Source of the DNA: Abditibacterium sp.
GTDB taxonomy: Bacteria > Armatimonadota > Abditibacteriia > Abditibacteriales > Abditibacteriaceae
Assembly: GCA_030448265.1 (NCBI GenBank)
Contig: JAUJNG010000013.1
Location: forward strand, 1 to 64,000
Length of the DNA: 64,000 nt
Reading direction: 5' to 3'
Below the pieces are notes generated by a model. That model was not told the DNA's origin, ran no database searches, and was given only the letters and a program-made list of their open reading frames with translations. Positions 41,643 to 51,982 of this stretch are shown here, piece by piece (the first letter of the stretch is position 1; every line of letters begins with the position of its first letter). The position numbers and the translations under genes were made by a program.

Positions 41643-42493
41643 CTAAAAGTGGGTTGTCGCTTCGAGATGAGTCTGCATCCACTCGCAGCAGCGAGCATAA
41701 CCGGCGCCGCCCTCGCGCTCCTGGCCTTCATATTCGGCGCAGTAAACGCCGTCGAAATTCGCCTCGCGCAAAAGCCCAATCGCTTCGAGCAGTGGGATGA
41801 CGCCCTCGCCCAGCACTTCGCCGCGATACTGCGACCTGCTGCCCCTGCCGTCCTTCAAATGCACCTGGCGCACCCAGGGCGCCAGTTCACGGTAGAAGCG
41901 GCGGCAAGTCTCTAAATCGTGCCCGAACCAGAGAAAATTCATGGTGTCGAGATTGGCGCCGATGCGTGGGTGATCGAGTTCGCGCAGCAGAGACAACAAC
42001 AAATCGCCGTCGTTGGTGATGAGGCCGTGATTATCAATGGCCAGCGTTACGCCCCACTCTTCCAGAAAACCTTCGCAGCGACGAAAGGCATCGAGCATGA
42101 GCGGGCGCCACTGCGCCGCATCGACACCCTCTTTAGGCTGCCCACCTTCGCTGCGAATCACAGTTTTTTCGCCCAGAAGACGCACCTGTGAGGCGATGCC
42201 GCGCATCGCGCGCGATTTGAAACTCCTGGGCCTGGGCGTCGCTTTGCACGAAATCGTTGCGCGCTGCGATGCCGGAGATTTGCAGCCCGAACGAGGCGAC
42301 ATGACGCGCCACTTTTTCGGTCTGCCGCGACTGGCGCTCTATCGGCTTCGCCCAGCGGGTGCGCGATGCCCCTCTTCCCACACATCGGAGAGATTGAGTT
42401 CGACCCATTCGTAACCCGCATCGGCGGCAAAACGCAGGAACTGGTCGAAGGAAAAGTCGGGGAAATTGTAGTGACGACGCCAATTTTGGTCAT
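41643..42493 (-). pseudogene. Sugar phosphate isomerase/epimerase (TIM barrel), three frameshifts as read
   Basis: Successive frames join into one AP-endonuclease-2-type TIM barrel: 'MTKIGV', 'RHYNFPDFSFDQFLRFAADA', 'GYEWVELNLSDVWEEG', 'VASFGLQISGIAARNDF', then 'GIASQVRLLGEK', 'WGVTLAIDNHG', 'IGANLDTMNFLWFG', 'VRQVHLKDGR' and 'FDGVYCAEYEG'. Indels lie near 42475-42480, 42369-42372 (CCCC run) and 42200-42212. The metal-binding Glu, Asp, His and Glu positions are preserved. It follows nagB's direction, so both may be part of amino-sugar or inositol catabolism. As with its neighbours, the frameshifts are probably sequence errors. Confidence 0.75.
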
Positions 42494-42609
42494 TTGCCCT
42501 CAGGATGACGGAATCTAAGAGCCAGTCTAATTCCAATCCCTCAACTCGCTTGTAAAACCACTTTTCAGACTGATTCTTAGAGCGTGTCTCAGTAGGAGTG
42601 CAGCCCCTG

Positions 42610-42671
42610 GGAGCGCGAGCATCCTTGCTCGCAGGGCGTTCATTTCCTGCGAGCAAGGATGCTCGCGCTCC
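42610..42671. repeat. Inverted repeat, family I ('GCGCGAGCATCCTTGCTCGC')
   Basis: Perfect 26-bp arms (42610-42635 and 42646-42671) with a 10-nt loop, and a weaker outer pairing of GTGTCTC (near 42594) with GAGACAC (near 42690). It lies downstream of gcvPB. Confidence 0.9.
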
Positions 42672-42727
42672 TAAAGATGCAAACGCCAGGAGACACGCGC
42701 TTTAGACTCTGTGCTCCAAAGGCGTCA

Positions 42728-44218
42728 CTAATAAGTGCTGGCGCCCGCGAGTTCGCGCTTCGCCGGCCCAGGGTTTCGCACGCTTCGGCGTCCTGGGGCG
42801 TCGTCCAGCACAAATTCGAGGCATTTGGCGGCGTTCGCTTCGTCCAGTCGGCCCACTTCCAGGGTATGCGGCGCGTGGCGCAGCATATCGGGGTCGGTCT
42901 GGGCTTCCTGCGCGATTTGCAGCATGGCGTCGCAAAAGGCATCGAGTGTGGCTTTGGTTTCGGTTTCGGTCGGCTCAATCATCATCGATTCTTTGACGAT
43001 GGTGGGAAAATACACCGTGGGCGTGAAACCGTAATCGGGCAGCCGCTGGCGATATCCCACGCCGAAACACCGTGCTGCGCCTGAGTTTGGCGGCGCTCAG
43101 GACGCATTCGTGCTTGCAGCCGTTGGGATTGGCGGTTTCATAAGCATCCTTAAGCCGCGCCAGAATGTAGTTGGCGCTCAAAACCGCGTCGCTCGAAACG
43201 CGCTGCAAACCTTCGCCGCCGTGACGCATGATGTAAGTCAAAGCGCGCAAAATCACGCCCGCGTTGCCGCGAAATCCGTGCAAAGAGCCGATGGCGTCGG
43301 GCCGCTCCCAATCCCACGCGAAGCCGCCATTCTCGGTTTGTCTGACGTGCGGAACCGGCAAAAACGATTCTAAAATGGCGCGCACCGCGACCGGCCCCGC
43401 GCCTGGCCCGCCGCCGCCGTGAGGCGTCGAAAAGGTTTTGTGGACGTTGAAATGCATCACGTCCACGCCCATATCGCCAGGGCGCGCCTGGCCCAGAATC
43501 GTTCATGTTGGCGCCGTCCATGTAAACCAGCGCCACGCTTCATGCGCGGCGGCGCAGAGTTCCTCGATTTGCGCCTCGAAAACGCCCAGCGTGTTGGGAT
43601 TGGTGATCATCACGGCGGCGACATCGCTCCCCAGCGCCGCGCGCATGGCGTCCATATCGACGTTGCCCTGCGCGTTGGATTGAACACTCGTGACGGCATA
43701 GCCGCAGCGCGCCGCGCTCGCCGGATTGGTGCCGTGCGCCGAATCGGGCACGATGATGCGCCGCCGCGACTGCCCCTGGCCGCTTTTCATGAAGCGCGAA
43801 TCATCAAAAGTCCGGCGACCGCCCTGCGCGCCCGCCAGAGGCTGAATCGTGCAGGCATCGAGTCCGGCGATCTGCGCGAGGACATTCTGGGCGCGAAACA
43901 AGACTTCGAGCCAGCCCTGCGCCGTTTGTTCGTCCTGCAAGGGATGGGCGCCCGCGAATCCCGATAGCCCGTGATGGCCTCGTTGAGCTTGGGATTGTAT
44001 TTCATGGTGCAGGAGCCGAGCGGATAAAAATGGGTGTCGATGGAAAAGGTGCGGTGCGAAAGCCGCGTGAAATGGCGCACCACCGAGTGTTCATCGAGTT
44101 CGGGCAAATCGAGGTTCTGGCGCGCCGCGAAGGGCATTGGAGCTTCGGGCACATCGAGCGGCGGCAGGTAATCGCTCGCGCTGCCTGGGTCATCGAGTTC
44201 AAAGAGGAGTTCGGACAT
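42728..44218 (-). pseudogene. gcvPB: Glycine dehydrogenase subunit 2 (P-protein, PLP-binding), four frameshifts as read
   Basis: The pieces rebuild a GcvPB of about 495 aa: 'SIDTHFYPLGSCTMKYNPKL', 'IIVPDSAHGTNPASAARCGY', 'ALVYMDGANMN', 'HFNVHKTFSTPHGGGGPGAG' with the PLP Lys, 'FRGNAGVILRALTYIMRHGG' and a C-terminus with '[20 protein letters not shown]'. Indels lie near 43960-43964, 43531-43540, 43495-43505 and 43058-43075. No piece contains an internal stop or lost catalytic residue. Because GcvPB is needed with the intact GcvPA, GcvH and GcvT encoded just upstream, it is likely functional in the organism. It forms the P-protein heterodimer that decarboxylates glycine. Confidence 0.88.
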
Positions 44219-44263
44219 ATTATTGTGGTCGTAGCTCAATTGAGCGTGTTGGGGTAAGGATTA

Positions 44264-44315
44264 AAGAGGGCGCAAGCCCCGCTATCCCATCGAGTAGCGG
44301 GGGGTGGCCCCCTCT
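44264..44315. repeat. Inverted repeat, family D, short imperfect form
   Basis: Left 'AAGAGGGCGCAAGCCCCGCTA' (44264-44284) pairs imperfectly with 44294-44315, followed by the family's 'CTCTTCCAATCGAG'. It lies between gcvPA and gcvPB. Confidence 0.6.
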
Positions 44316-44336
44316 TCCAATCGAGTCGCCAATTTT

Positions 44337-45701
44337 TCAGCGGGCCATTGCCGAGCGCACCGCTTCCACCAGCGCTTCAATTTCTTCGCGCGAGCGTTTT
44401 TCGGTGCAGCAAAACAGCGCGACGCCTTCGAGTTCGGGATAATCGCGGCTCAAATCATAGGGGCCAACGATGCTGTGTTCCAGCAGTTTCTGGTTCAGTT
44501 CCGCAATAGAAATCGGCAGCCGCAGCGTCCATTCGTGAAAATGAGCGCCGGAAAACGCGCGCTCGACTTCGGGCAGTTCTTCGAGCGATTGGCGCGCGAA
44601 ATCGGCTTTATGAAACGACTGCGAAGCCGCTTCGCGCAGCCCCGCCGCGCCGACAGTCGCCAGATAAATCGTCGCCACGAGGGCGCACAGCGCCTGATTG
44701 GAGCAGATGTTCGAGGTCGCTTTTTCGCGGCGAATGTGCTGTTCGCGCGTTTGCAGCGTGAGGGTGAAGCCGCGTCTGCCCTGCTCGTCGCTGGTCAAGC
44801 CGACCAAACGCCCTGGCGCGAGGCGCGAAAATTTTTGCTTGCAGCAGAAAAGCCCCAGTCCTGGCCCGCCGAAAGTGAGCGGCAAACCGAGCGACTGGCC
44901 GTCGCCAATGGCGATGTCGGCGTCGTAGGAGCCAGGCGGCGGCAAAATGCCCAGCGAATGCGGGTTAAAAACCGAAATCAAGAGCGCGCCGCTCGCGTGC
45001 GCGGCCTGGGAAATCGCGGGCGCGTCTTCCAAAACGCCGAAGAAGTTCGGCTGCGCGACGACAACCGCCGCAACATCGCCGCTTTGCAGCGCACTTTGCA
45101 GCGCTTCCACATCGAGCGCGCCGGTTTCAGGGTCGAAGGGCAATTCCTCAAGTTCAATCGGCAAGCCTTGCGTGTAAGTCGCCGCGACGCGCCGGTAGGC
45201 GGGCGAAAGACCTCGCGGCAGCAAAACCCGTTTTTTCTTGGTGGCCGTGGTCGCCATGATGAGGGCTTCGGCGAGGCCGGTGGCGCCGTCGTAGAGGCTG
45301 GCGTTGGCCATCTCCATCTGAGTGAGGCGGCACAGCAGGGTTTGAAACTCGTAAATCACCTGCAACGTGCCCTGCGAAGTTTCGGCCTGATAAGGCGTGT
45401 AGGCGGTGACGAATTCGCCGCGCGAGGCGAGGGAAGAAACGGCGGCGGGCACGAAATGGTCGTAAAGTCCGGCGCCCAGAAAGTAACTGCAAGTGTCGGC
45501 GTTGGTGTTTTTGGAGCCTAAACCAGTGAGCGCGCGCCGCGTGGAGAGTTCGGACAAACCGCCGTCCATTTGGGCGAAAGCGTGGGCGGCAGTTTCGCGC
45601 AGCGCGGCGGGAATATCGGCGAAAAGGGCGTCGGCATCGGGCGCGCCGATGGTTTCGAGCATCGCGGCGCGGTCGGCGGGCGTGAGGGCGAAATAGGGCA
45701 T
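44337..45701 (-). CDS. gcvPA: Glycine dehydrogenase (decarboxylating) subunit 1
   Basis: A 454-aa P-protein alpha subunit: 'SYFLGAGLYDHFVPAAVSSL', 'FVTAYTPYQAETSQGTLQVI', 'YEFQTLLCRLTQMEMANASL', 'LPLTFGGPGLGLFCCKQKF' and 'REQHIRREKATSNICSNQAL'. It pairs with GcvPB to decarboxylate glycine and transfer the aminomethyl group to the lipoyl arm of GcvH. The Met at 45701 ('MPYFALTPADRAAML') is the family start; codons to 45731 lie in the inverted repeat. The gene is intact, in contrast to gcvPB. A long inverted repeat separates it from gcvH. Confidence 0.95.
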   Translation of the reverse strand: MPYFALTPADRAAMLETIGAPDADALFADIPAALRETAAHAFAQMDGGLSELSTRRALTGLGSKNTNADTCSYFLGAGLYDHFVPAAVSSLASRGEFVTAYTPYQAETSQGTLQVIYEFQTLLCRLTQMEMANASLYDGATGLAEALIMATTATKKKRVLLPRGLSPAYRRVAATYTQGLPIELEELPFDPETGALDVEALQSALQSGDVAAVVVAQPNFFGVLEDAPAISQAAHASGALLISVFNPHSLGILPPPGSYDADIAIGDGQSLGLPLTFGGPGLGLFCCKQKFSRLAPGRLVGLTSDEQGRRGFTLTLQTREQHIRREKATSNICSNQALCALVATIYLATVGAAGLREAASQSFHKADFARQSLEELPEVERAFSGAHFHEWTLRLPISIAELNQKLLEHSIVGPYDLSRDYPELEGVALFCCTEKRSREEIEALVEAVRSAMAR

Positions 45702-45709
45702 GGGAAGGA

Positions 45710-45816
45710 AGCGACATGAAGTCGCAGCCAACGAAGTAGTCGGCCTTCGCCGACAGCATTCGAGGTTTTATGTCGGCGAAGGTCGACTACTTCGTTGGCT
45801 GCGACTTCATGTCGCT
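45710..45816. repeat. Long inverted repeat, family B, inside the gcv operon
   Basis: Arms of 46 bp (45710-45755 and 45771-45816) with one mismatch and a loop of only 15 nt. It starts nine bases before the gcvPA start and ends six bases from the gcvH stop, filling the whole gap. It shares 'GCAGCCAACGAAG' with 4771-4870. Confidence 0.93.
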
Positions 45817-45821
45817 TAATT

Positions 45822-46202
45822 TCAAGCGTGCAGTGCCGCATACGCGGCGGCGTCCATCAGGCCACTGAAGTCCGCTTCCGCGTCGGGCCTGATTTTGATG
45901 AGCCAGCCGTCCTCATAGGGCGATTCGTTGACGATGGCGGGATTGTCGGTCGCGGCGGCGTTGATCTCGACAACTTCGCCGCTCACCGCGCAGTGCAGTT
46001 CGCCGACGGCTTTGACCGATTCGACCACGCCAAACATGGCGTCGGCACCGAGTTTTTGGCCGGTTTCGGGAAGTTCGACGTAAACGATTTCGCCTAACTC
46101 GTGCTGCGCGTAGTCGGTGATGCCAACCGTGAGGGTGCCGTCGCTTTCGCGGCGCAGCCATTCGTCGGACGAGGTGTAAAACAGGTCTGGGGGCGTGTTC
46201 AT
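45822..46202 (-). CDS. gcvH: Glycine cleavage system H protein
   Basis: A 126-aa lipoyl carrier. Lys64 in 'FGVVESVKAVGELH' is the lipoylation site; 'VGITDYAQHELGEIVYVELP' and 'NPAIVNESPYEDGWLIKI' are the other conserved blocks. It shuttles the aminomethyl and hydrogen groups between the P, T and L proteins in the cytoplasm. Its start overlaps the gcvT stop by four bases (ATGA), so the pair is translationally coupled. The L protein is not in this window. Confidence 0.96.
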   Translation of the reverse strand: MNTPPDLFYTSSDEWLRRESDGTLTVGITDYAQHELGEIVYVELPETGQKLGADAMFGVVESVKAVGELHCAVSGEVVEINAAATDNPAIVNESPYEDGWLIKIRPDAEADFSGLMDAAAYAALHA

Positions 46203-47299
46203 GATGATGTTTTAGTGGTGCGCGCCACGAACGGCAGCGCCACGATGTGGGCCGGATGAGGCGTGTTGCGAATCAGAACTTCAATGGAATCTCCAGCCGC
46301 TAATTCGACGGGAACCAGCGCGAGCGCGATGTTGGCGTCGAGCGTGGGCGAGGGACTGCCCGAGGTGACGATGCCGACAACTTCGCCGCCATGCTGAATT
46401 TCGTAGCCTTCGCGCGCGATGGCGCGGCCTTGCATTTGGAGGCCGCGCAGCGCGATCTGCGGCGGCGATTGGCGCTTGTGCTGGAGGGCCTCGCGCCCGA
46501 AAAACTCGCCTTTTTCGGCTTTGACGGCAAAGGAGACGCCCGATTCGTCGGGCGATAAATCTTCGCGCAGTTCGTGGCCGTAAAGCGGCAGTCCGGCTTC
46601 GAGGCGCAAAACGTCGCGCGCGCCCAGGCCACAGGGCGCCGCGCCCGCATCGAGCAGCAATTTCCACAGTTGTGGCGCGGTCGCGGCGTCGCCCATCCAC
46701 TCGAAACCGTCGCAGCCGGTGTAGCCGCCGCGCGTGACGACGCATTTTTGGCCCAGAACTTCGGCTTCAATCACATCGCGCAGCGTCATTTGGCCTAAAT
46801 CGGCATCGCACAACGGCTGCAACAGGCTTTGCGCGTTGGGGCCTTGCACGGCGATCATCGCCTGATTCTGGTAGCGGTTGGAAAGCTCGATGTGCGGTGG
46901 CAACAGCGCGCGCAGATGAGCCTCATCGACTTCGGCGCGACTGCCGTTGACCACGACGAGCCAGTGATTTTCGCTCAAGTGGTAGCCCATCACGTCGTCC
47001 AGCACGCCGCCATTTTCGGTGAGTAAAAGCGCGTAGGCAGCGCGTCCGACGCGAATTCTCGACCAGTCCGCCGCAACGATGGCGTTCAGTGCCTGCGTCG
47101 CGCCCTGGCCGCGCACGTCGAACTGTCCCATGTGCGAAACGTCGAACAAGCCGCAGTTGCGGCGCACGGCGAAGGTTTCGGCTTTGACTCCGGCGTATTG
47201 AACCGGCATTTCCCAGCCCGCGAAAGGCACGATTTTGCCGCCGCTTTCGAGGTGGGACGCCAAAAGCGCGGTGTGGCGAAGCGGGGATTCTACGGTCAT
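46199..47299 (-). CDS. gcvT: Glycine cleavage system T protein (aminomethyltransferase)
   Basis: A 366-aa enzyme that transfers the methylene group from GcvH to tetrahydrofolate, releasing ammonia. Blocks include 'FAGWEMPVQYAGVKAETFAV', 'GLFDVSHMGQFDVRG', 'GYTGCDGFEWMG', 'GLGARDVLRLEAGLPLYGHE' and 'GIVTSGSPSPTLDANIALAL'. The catalytic Asp in 'LFDVSH' and folate-site residues are present. It is the first gene of the gcvT-gcvH-gcvPA-gcvPB operon. A likely -10 box lies only seven bases before its ATG, which would make the message nearly leaderless. I saw no glycine riboswitch motif upstream. Confidence 0.96.
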   Translation of the reverse strand: MTVESPLRHTALLASHLESGGKIVPFAGWEMPVQYAGVKAETFAVRRNCGLFDVSHMGQFDVRGQGATQALNAIVAADWSRIRVGRAAYALLLTENGGVLDDVMGYHLSENHWLVVVNGSRAEVDEAHLRALLPPHIELSNRYQNQAMIAVQGPNAQSLLQPLCDADLGQMTLRDVIEAEVLGQKCVVTRGGYTGCDGFEWMGDAATAPQLWKLLLDAGAAPCGLGARDVLRLEAGLPLYGHELREDLSPDESGVSFAVKAEKGEFFGREALQHKRQSPPQIALRGLQMQGRAIAREGYEIQHGGEVVGIVTSGSPSPTLDANIALALVPVELAAGDSIEVLIRNTPHPAHIVALPFVARTTKTSS

Positions 47300-47306
47300 G
47301 GCGGCA

Positions 47307-47312
47307 AGTATA
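47307..47312 (-). promoter_or_regulatory. Possible -10 element of the gcv operon (near-leaderless)
   Basis: On the minus strand TATACT ends seven bases before the gcvT ATG, so a start at the usual distance would fall at or beside the initiation codon. No good -35 is seen 17 bases upstream and there is no Shine-Dalgarno. Offered as a weak prediction. Confidence 0.3.
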
Positions 47313-47533
47313 AGCAGCCAGCGCGCTTAAGAAAAAGCGCGAAATCGAATGATTATTTTTAGGGTTTTGGCCGTGTCGGACTGAACCACGCTGGTGCAGT
47401 GTGCCGGCTTGGTGCGAAAGAAAACCATTACATTTGGGATGGCTAAAGTGTTCTAAAGGGAAAAGAGATATTTGTCACGCAAAACCAATCGCTCAACAGT
47501 TTCTTTATACGCTCGAAAGGCCTGACGCCCCCA

Positions 47534-50500
47534 ATGAAGACCCTACTACCCCGCGATGAAGCGGCTCGTCTGGAAGCTTTGCGCGAGTATGAAGTTCTCG
47601 ACACCGCGCCAGAGCCGGAGTTCGACGACCTCACCCATCTGGCCGCGCAGATTTGCGCCGCGCCGATTGCGGTGATTTCTCTGGTGGACGACGAGCGGCT
47701 GTGGTTCAAATCGCGCGTGGGCATGGACGCCCCCGAAATTCCGCGCGCCGTTTCGTTTTGCACTCAGGCCATCGAGCAGAATGATTTTCTGCTCGTGCCC
47801 GATACTTTTGCTGATGATCGATTCATCAACAATGGGTTGGTGAACGGCGATCCGCACATCCGATTTTACGCCGGAGTGCCCTTGGTGACGCCCGAAGGCC
47901 ACGCGGTGGGCACGCTGTGCGTGCTGGACACCGTGCCGCGCCAGCTCGATGAAACGCAGCAGGAATCGCTGCACCGGCTCGCGCGCCAGGCCGTGGCGCT
48001 TCTCGAAGCGCGGCCCGATGCGACAGCCAGAAAGGGTCAAAGCCGACAGACCCGCCGGCGCGCCGAGCGGCGGAAGCTGGCTTTGGCGGCGCAAGCGGCG
48101 CGGCGCGATGCGGACAATCTGGAAGCGTCCGAAACCCGCTACCGGCGGCTTTTCGAGTCGGCCAAAGACGGGATTTTGATTTTGGATGCACAAAGCGGAG
48201 AAATCGAAGATGTCAACCCTTCTCTGTGCGGGCTGCTGGGTTATGCGCCGGACGAGCTTGTGGGCAGGCCGTTGTGGGACATCGGCGCGTTCCGCGCCAT
48301 CGCGGCCAGTTCCGACGCCTTTCGCACTGTGCAGGAAGAAGAATACAGCCATCACGGCGAATTGCCGCTCGAAACCAGGGACGGGCAGATCGCTGCCGTG
48401 GAATTTGTCAGCAACGCCTATGCGAGCGGTGGCAAAAAGGTGGTTCAGTGCCACATCCGCGACATCAGCGAACGCAAGCAGGCGGTGGCGGCAGAGCAGG
48501 AATCGCAGCGCTTTTTACAGTCCACACTCGATGCGCTGGCCGCCCACATCGCCGTTTTGGACGAGACGGGACAAATTATCGCCGTCAACAAAGCGTGGCG
48601 GCAATTTTCCGCCCAGAATCAGGGCACTGCCGCCTCGTGCGAGGTCGGCGCCAACTACCTCCTGGTTTGCGGTGAGGCGGATGGCACCTGGGCGGAGGAA
48701 GCGCCGGCGGTGGTTCGGGGCATTCGAGAGGTGATGTCGGGCCAGCACCAGGCGTTTTGCCTGGAATACCCGTGTCACAGCCCCAGTGAAGAGCGCTGGT
48801 TCAATGTGTGCGTGACGCGCTTTTGCGGCGAGGGGCCGTTGCGCGTGGTTGTCGCGCATGAAAATATCACCGCGCGCAAGCTGGCCAAGGAAAAGCTGCG
48901 CCGCAGCGAAGCGAATCTGGCCAGGGCGCAGCAGATAGCGCACCTGGGAAGCTGGGTGTGGTCGCTGCAAAACCTGGAAGTCTTCAAGCTGAACCCTCTG
49001 TCGTGGTCGGATGAAGTTTTCCGTATTTTCGGATATGAGCCGGACGCGCTTGAGGTGTCTTACCAGGTTTTTATCAATGGGGTGCATCCCGACGACCGCG
49101 CTGCGGTCGAAGCAAAGCTGCATTTGGCTTTCGAGACGGGGCAAAACTACGACATCGAACACCGCATCGTGCGGCCCGACGGCACCGAGCGGGTGGTGCG
49201 CGAGCGCTCCGAAATCGTTTATGCCGAAGATGGGAAGCCCTTGCAGATGATTGGCACGGTGCAGGACATCACCGAGCGCAAACGCGCTGAGGAAGAACTG
49301 CGCGCCGGTCAAATTCATCATCGAGCCATTTTGCAGTCGGCCCTGGATGCCATTGTTTCCATGGATCAGCAGGGCCGCGTCCTCGAATGGAATCCGGCGG
49401 CGGAAAAAATGTTCGGCTATGAGCGGGAATTCGCCCTGGGCCACAGTATGGCCGAACTGATCGTTCCGCCCTCGCTGCGCGAGCAGCACTGGAAAGGTTT
49501 GAACCGCTATCTGCAAAGCGGCGAAGCGGTGCTGCTGGATCGCCGCAGCGAAATCACCGCGATGCGCGCCGACGGCAGCGAGTTTCCCGTCGAACTGGCG
49601 ATTACACGTCATTCGCTCGAGGGGCCGCCGATTTTTAGCGGTTACATCCGCGACATCACCGAGCGCAAACAAGTCGAGAACGCGCTGCGCGAAAGCGAGG
49701 AACGTTTCGCGAGCATCGTGGCCAACGTTCCAGGCATGGTTTATCAGTTCGTTTTGCATCCCGACGGCTCCATCGAATGGCCCTTCGTAAGCGAAGGCTG
49801 CCGAGAGATTTACGAAACCGAGCCGGAAACTTTCCAGATCGACCCGCACTGGCCCCTTAAGCGCATTCATCCCGACGACCGAGAAGAGTTCGACCGCAGC
49901 GTGGCGGCCTCGGCGAAAACCCTGTCGCCGTGGCACTGGGAAGGACGGCACATCTTGGGTTCCGGAGAGATTATCTGGATTCAAGGCGCTTCGCGGCCTC
50001 AGCGCCTACCCGATGGCGGCACCCAATGGGACGGTCTGGTGATGAACATCACCGCCCTCAAACAGGCCGAACGAGCGCTTCATAAGGCCAACGACGAACT
50101 GGAACTGCACGTCATGCAGCGCACTGCCGAACTGGGGGCGGCCAACGAGTCGCTGCGAGTCGAGAACATTCAGCACCACATGACAATGGGTTCGCTTCGC
50201 GCAACCGCCGACGCTTTGCAGGCAGCCAACGAGGTGCTGAAACACAACGAAACGCGGCTTTTACAGGGCAATCGCGTTTTTACCGATTTGACGCGCCTGC
50301 GCGCTTCGGAAATGGCGGAATTGGAAACGGCGCTTCAGCAAATCACCGAAGCCGTCTGCCAGGTGCTCGACGCCGAACGGTGCAGCGTGTGGCTTTACCA
50401 CGAAGACCACTCTGCCCTGCGTTGTGTCGATCTTTATGAAATCGCCACCCAGACGCATTCACAGGACGCTGAATTGACATCCAAGGATTTTCCGGCCTAC

Positions 50501-51982
50501 TTTGAGGCTTTGGAAGCGGAACCAATCGTGGTTGCCGATGAGGCGCACACCCACCCCGCCACCCGCGAATTTTCCGAGCCTTATCTCCAGCCGCTTGGCG
50601 TGGTCTCGATGCTGGATACGGCCATCGTCCTGGGAGGGCGAATGACTGGTGTGCTGTGCTGTGAACGCACCGGAGTCGCGCGCCCCTGGAAAGTGGACGA
50701 TCAGACATTCGCCGGTTCTGCTGCGGCCATCTGCGCGGTCACTCTGGAATCGTATGAACGCGCGCGGGCCGAAACCGAAATGCGGCGAGCCAGGGAAGAA
50801 GCCGACGCCGCCAACCTCGCCAAAAGCGAGTTTCTCTCGCGCATGAGCCACGAACTGCGAACCCCGCTCAACTCGATTCTGGGCTTCGGTCAAATTCTGG
50901 ATGAGCAAAACGGCACGGCGCTTCAAAAAGAGAGCGTCGGCTACATCCTCAAAGCAGGACGGCATCTCCTCGACCTCATCAACGAGGTTTTGGACATCGC
51001 CCGCGTCGAGTCGGGACACCTGGAAATCTCTTCCGAACCCATCGCTCTCGATGACGTTGTGCCCGAAGCCTGCGCTCTGATGCAGCCACTCGCGGGGGAG
51101 CGCAAGATTCGTCTCGAGGAAAACACTTCGCAACTCGGCCACAGCTATATTCTGGCCGACCGCCAACGGCTGCGACAGGTGCTCATCAACCTCATTTCCA
51201 ACGCCATCAAATACAATCGCGAGGGCGGAGAAGTCGAGGTCGTCTGCGCTCAAAAGCCCGACGGATGGACTTCTATCGCGGTTCGAGACACGGGACAGGG
51301 CATCGCGCCCCAGGATCTGCCGAAACTCTTCACGCCCTTCGAGCGGCTAAGCGCCTCCAACTCCAACGTGGAAGGCACCGGTCTGGGGCTGGTTCTGTCG
51401 CAGCGCCTGGTAACGGGAATGGGCGGAACACTCCAAGTGGAAAGCACTCTGGACCAGGGCACCACAGTAACCCTCGAACTGCCGCAGACCACCTCGCCCG
51501 AAGAGCAATTGGCGAATTCGCCGCATGACACGCACTCGTCGGTGCCCAAGTCTCAGGCGCAGCGCACCCATTCGGTGCTTTCCATTGAAGACAACCCCGC
51601 CAACTTCCGGCTGCTCGAAGTCCTCTTTCAAAGCCGGCCTGAACTCACCCTGCTGGCCGCTTTGCAGGGCAGCGAGGGCCTGGAGATGGCGCGCCAGCAT
51701 GAACCCGATCTCATTCTTCTCGACCTGAACCTCCCCGATATGCACGGCAAAGAAGTTTTGGCCCGCCTGCAACAATCGGCCCTCACCCGAGATATTCCGG
51801 TTGTCGTGGTCAGCGCCGACGCCACCCCCAATCAGGTGGAACGGCTGCTGTCTGCCGGAGCCGGAGCCTATCTGTCCAAACCCCTCGATGTTAAAAAGTT
51901 TCTTCATACCTTAGATATGTTTCTCCCCACAACACCGGCAATTGCCCCGCAACCCAATATCGATGAGAAGGTCGTGAACTGA
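47534..51982 (+). CDS. Multisensor hybrid histidine kinase (GAF-PAS repeats-GAF-kinase-receiver)
   Basis: A 1482-aa soluble kinase. Order: GAF (about 20-165, '[20 protein letters not shown]'), about five PAS/PAC units (195-840, each ending in 'DITERKxxE'), a coiled coil, a second GAF (about 920-1080), HisKA with '[19 protein letters not shown]' (phospho-His1106), HATPase ('[10 protein letters not shown]', 'DTGQGI', '[13 protein letters not shown]') and a C-terminal receiver with Asp1397 in '[10 protein letters not shown]'. With no membrane helices it would integrate several cytoplasmic signals. Its stop overlaps the start of the HD-GYP regulator by one base, so the two are a coupled pair. Confidence 0.93.
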   Translation: MKTLLPRDEAARLEALREYEVLDTAPEPEFDDLTHLAAQICAAPIAVISLVDDERLWFKSRVGMDAPEIPRAVSFCTQAIEQNDFLLVPDTFADDRFINNGLVNGDPHIRFYAGVPLVTPEGHAVGTLCVLDTVPRQLDETQQESLHRLARQAVALLEARPDATARKGQSRQTRRRAERRKLALAAQAARRDADNLEASETRYRRLFESAKDGILILDAQSGEIEDVNPSLCGLLGYAPDELVGRPLWDIGAFRAIAASSDAFRTVQEEEYSHHGELPLETRDGQIAAVEFVSNAYASGGKKVVQCHIRDISERKQAVAAEQESQRFLQSTLDALAAHIAVLDETGQIIAVNKAWRQFSAQNQGTAASCEVGANYLLVCGEADGTWAEEAPAVVRGIREVMSGQHQAFCLEYPCHSPSEERWFNVCVTRFCGEGPLRVVVAHENITARKLAKEKLRRSEANLARAQQIAHLGSWVWSLQNLEVFKLNPLSWSDEVFRIFGYEPDALEVSYQVFINGVHPDDRAAVEAKLHLAFETGQNYDIEHRIVRPDGTERVVRERSEIVYAEDGKPLQMIGTVQDITERKRAEEELRAGQIHHRAILQSALDAIVSMDQQGRVLEWNPAAEKMFGYEREFALGHSMAELIVPPSLREQHWKGLNRYLQSGEAVLLDRRSEITAMRADGSEFPVELAITRHSLEGPPIFSGYIRDITERKQVENALRESEERFASIVANVPGMVYQFVLHPDGSIEWPFVSEGCREIYETEPETFQIDPHWPLKRIHPDDREEFDRSVAASAKTLSPWHWEGRHILGSGEIIWIQGASRPQRLPDGGTQWDGLVMNITALKQAERALHKANDELELHVMQRTAELGAANESLRVENIQHHMTMGSLRATADALQAANEVLKHNETRLLQGNRVFTDLTRLRASEMAELETALQQITEAVCQVLDAERCSVWLYHEDHSALRCVDLYEIATQTHSQDAELTSKDFPAYFEALEAEPIVVADEAHTHPATREFSEPYLQPLGVVSMLDTAIVLGGRMTGVLCCERTGVARPWKVDDQTFAGSAAAICAVTLESYERARAETEMRRAREEADAANLAKSEFLSRMSHELRTPLNSILGFGQILDEQNGTALQKESVGYILKAGRHLLDLINEVLDIARVESGHLEISSEPIALDDVVPEACALMQPLAGERKIRLEENTSQLGHSYILADRQRLRQVLINLISNAIKYNREGGEVEVVCAQKPDGWTSIAVRDTGQGIAPQDLPKLFTPFERLSASNSNVEGTGLGLVLSQRLVTGMGGTLQVESTLDQGTTVTLELPQTTSPEEQLANSPHDTHSSVPKSQAQRTHSVLSIEDNPANFRLLEVLFQSRPELTLLAALQGSEGLEMARQHEPDLILLDLNLPDMHGKEVLARLQQSALTRDIPVVVVSADATPNQVERLLSAGAGAYLSKPLDVKKFLHTLDMFLPTTPAIAPQPNIDEKVVN

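Noticed and set aside
40775..44218. Genuine pseudogene cluster or programmed frameshifting
   Set aside because: Eleven indels with conserved residues in every segment and no nonsense changes fit sequence error better; programmed frameshifting would not occur eleven times in three genes.
47300..47533. Glycine riboswitch upstream of gcvT
   Set aside because: I looked for the conserved tandem aptamer cores and found none; the gap has no such paired structure.
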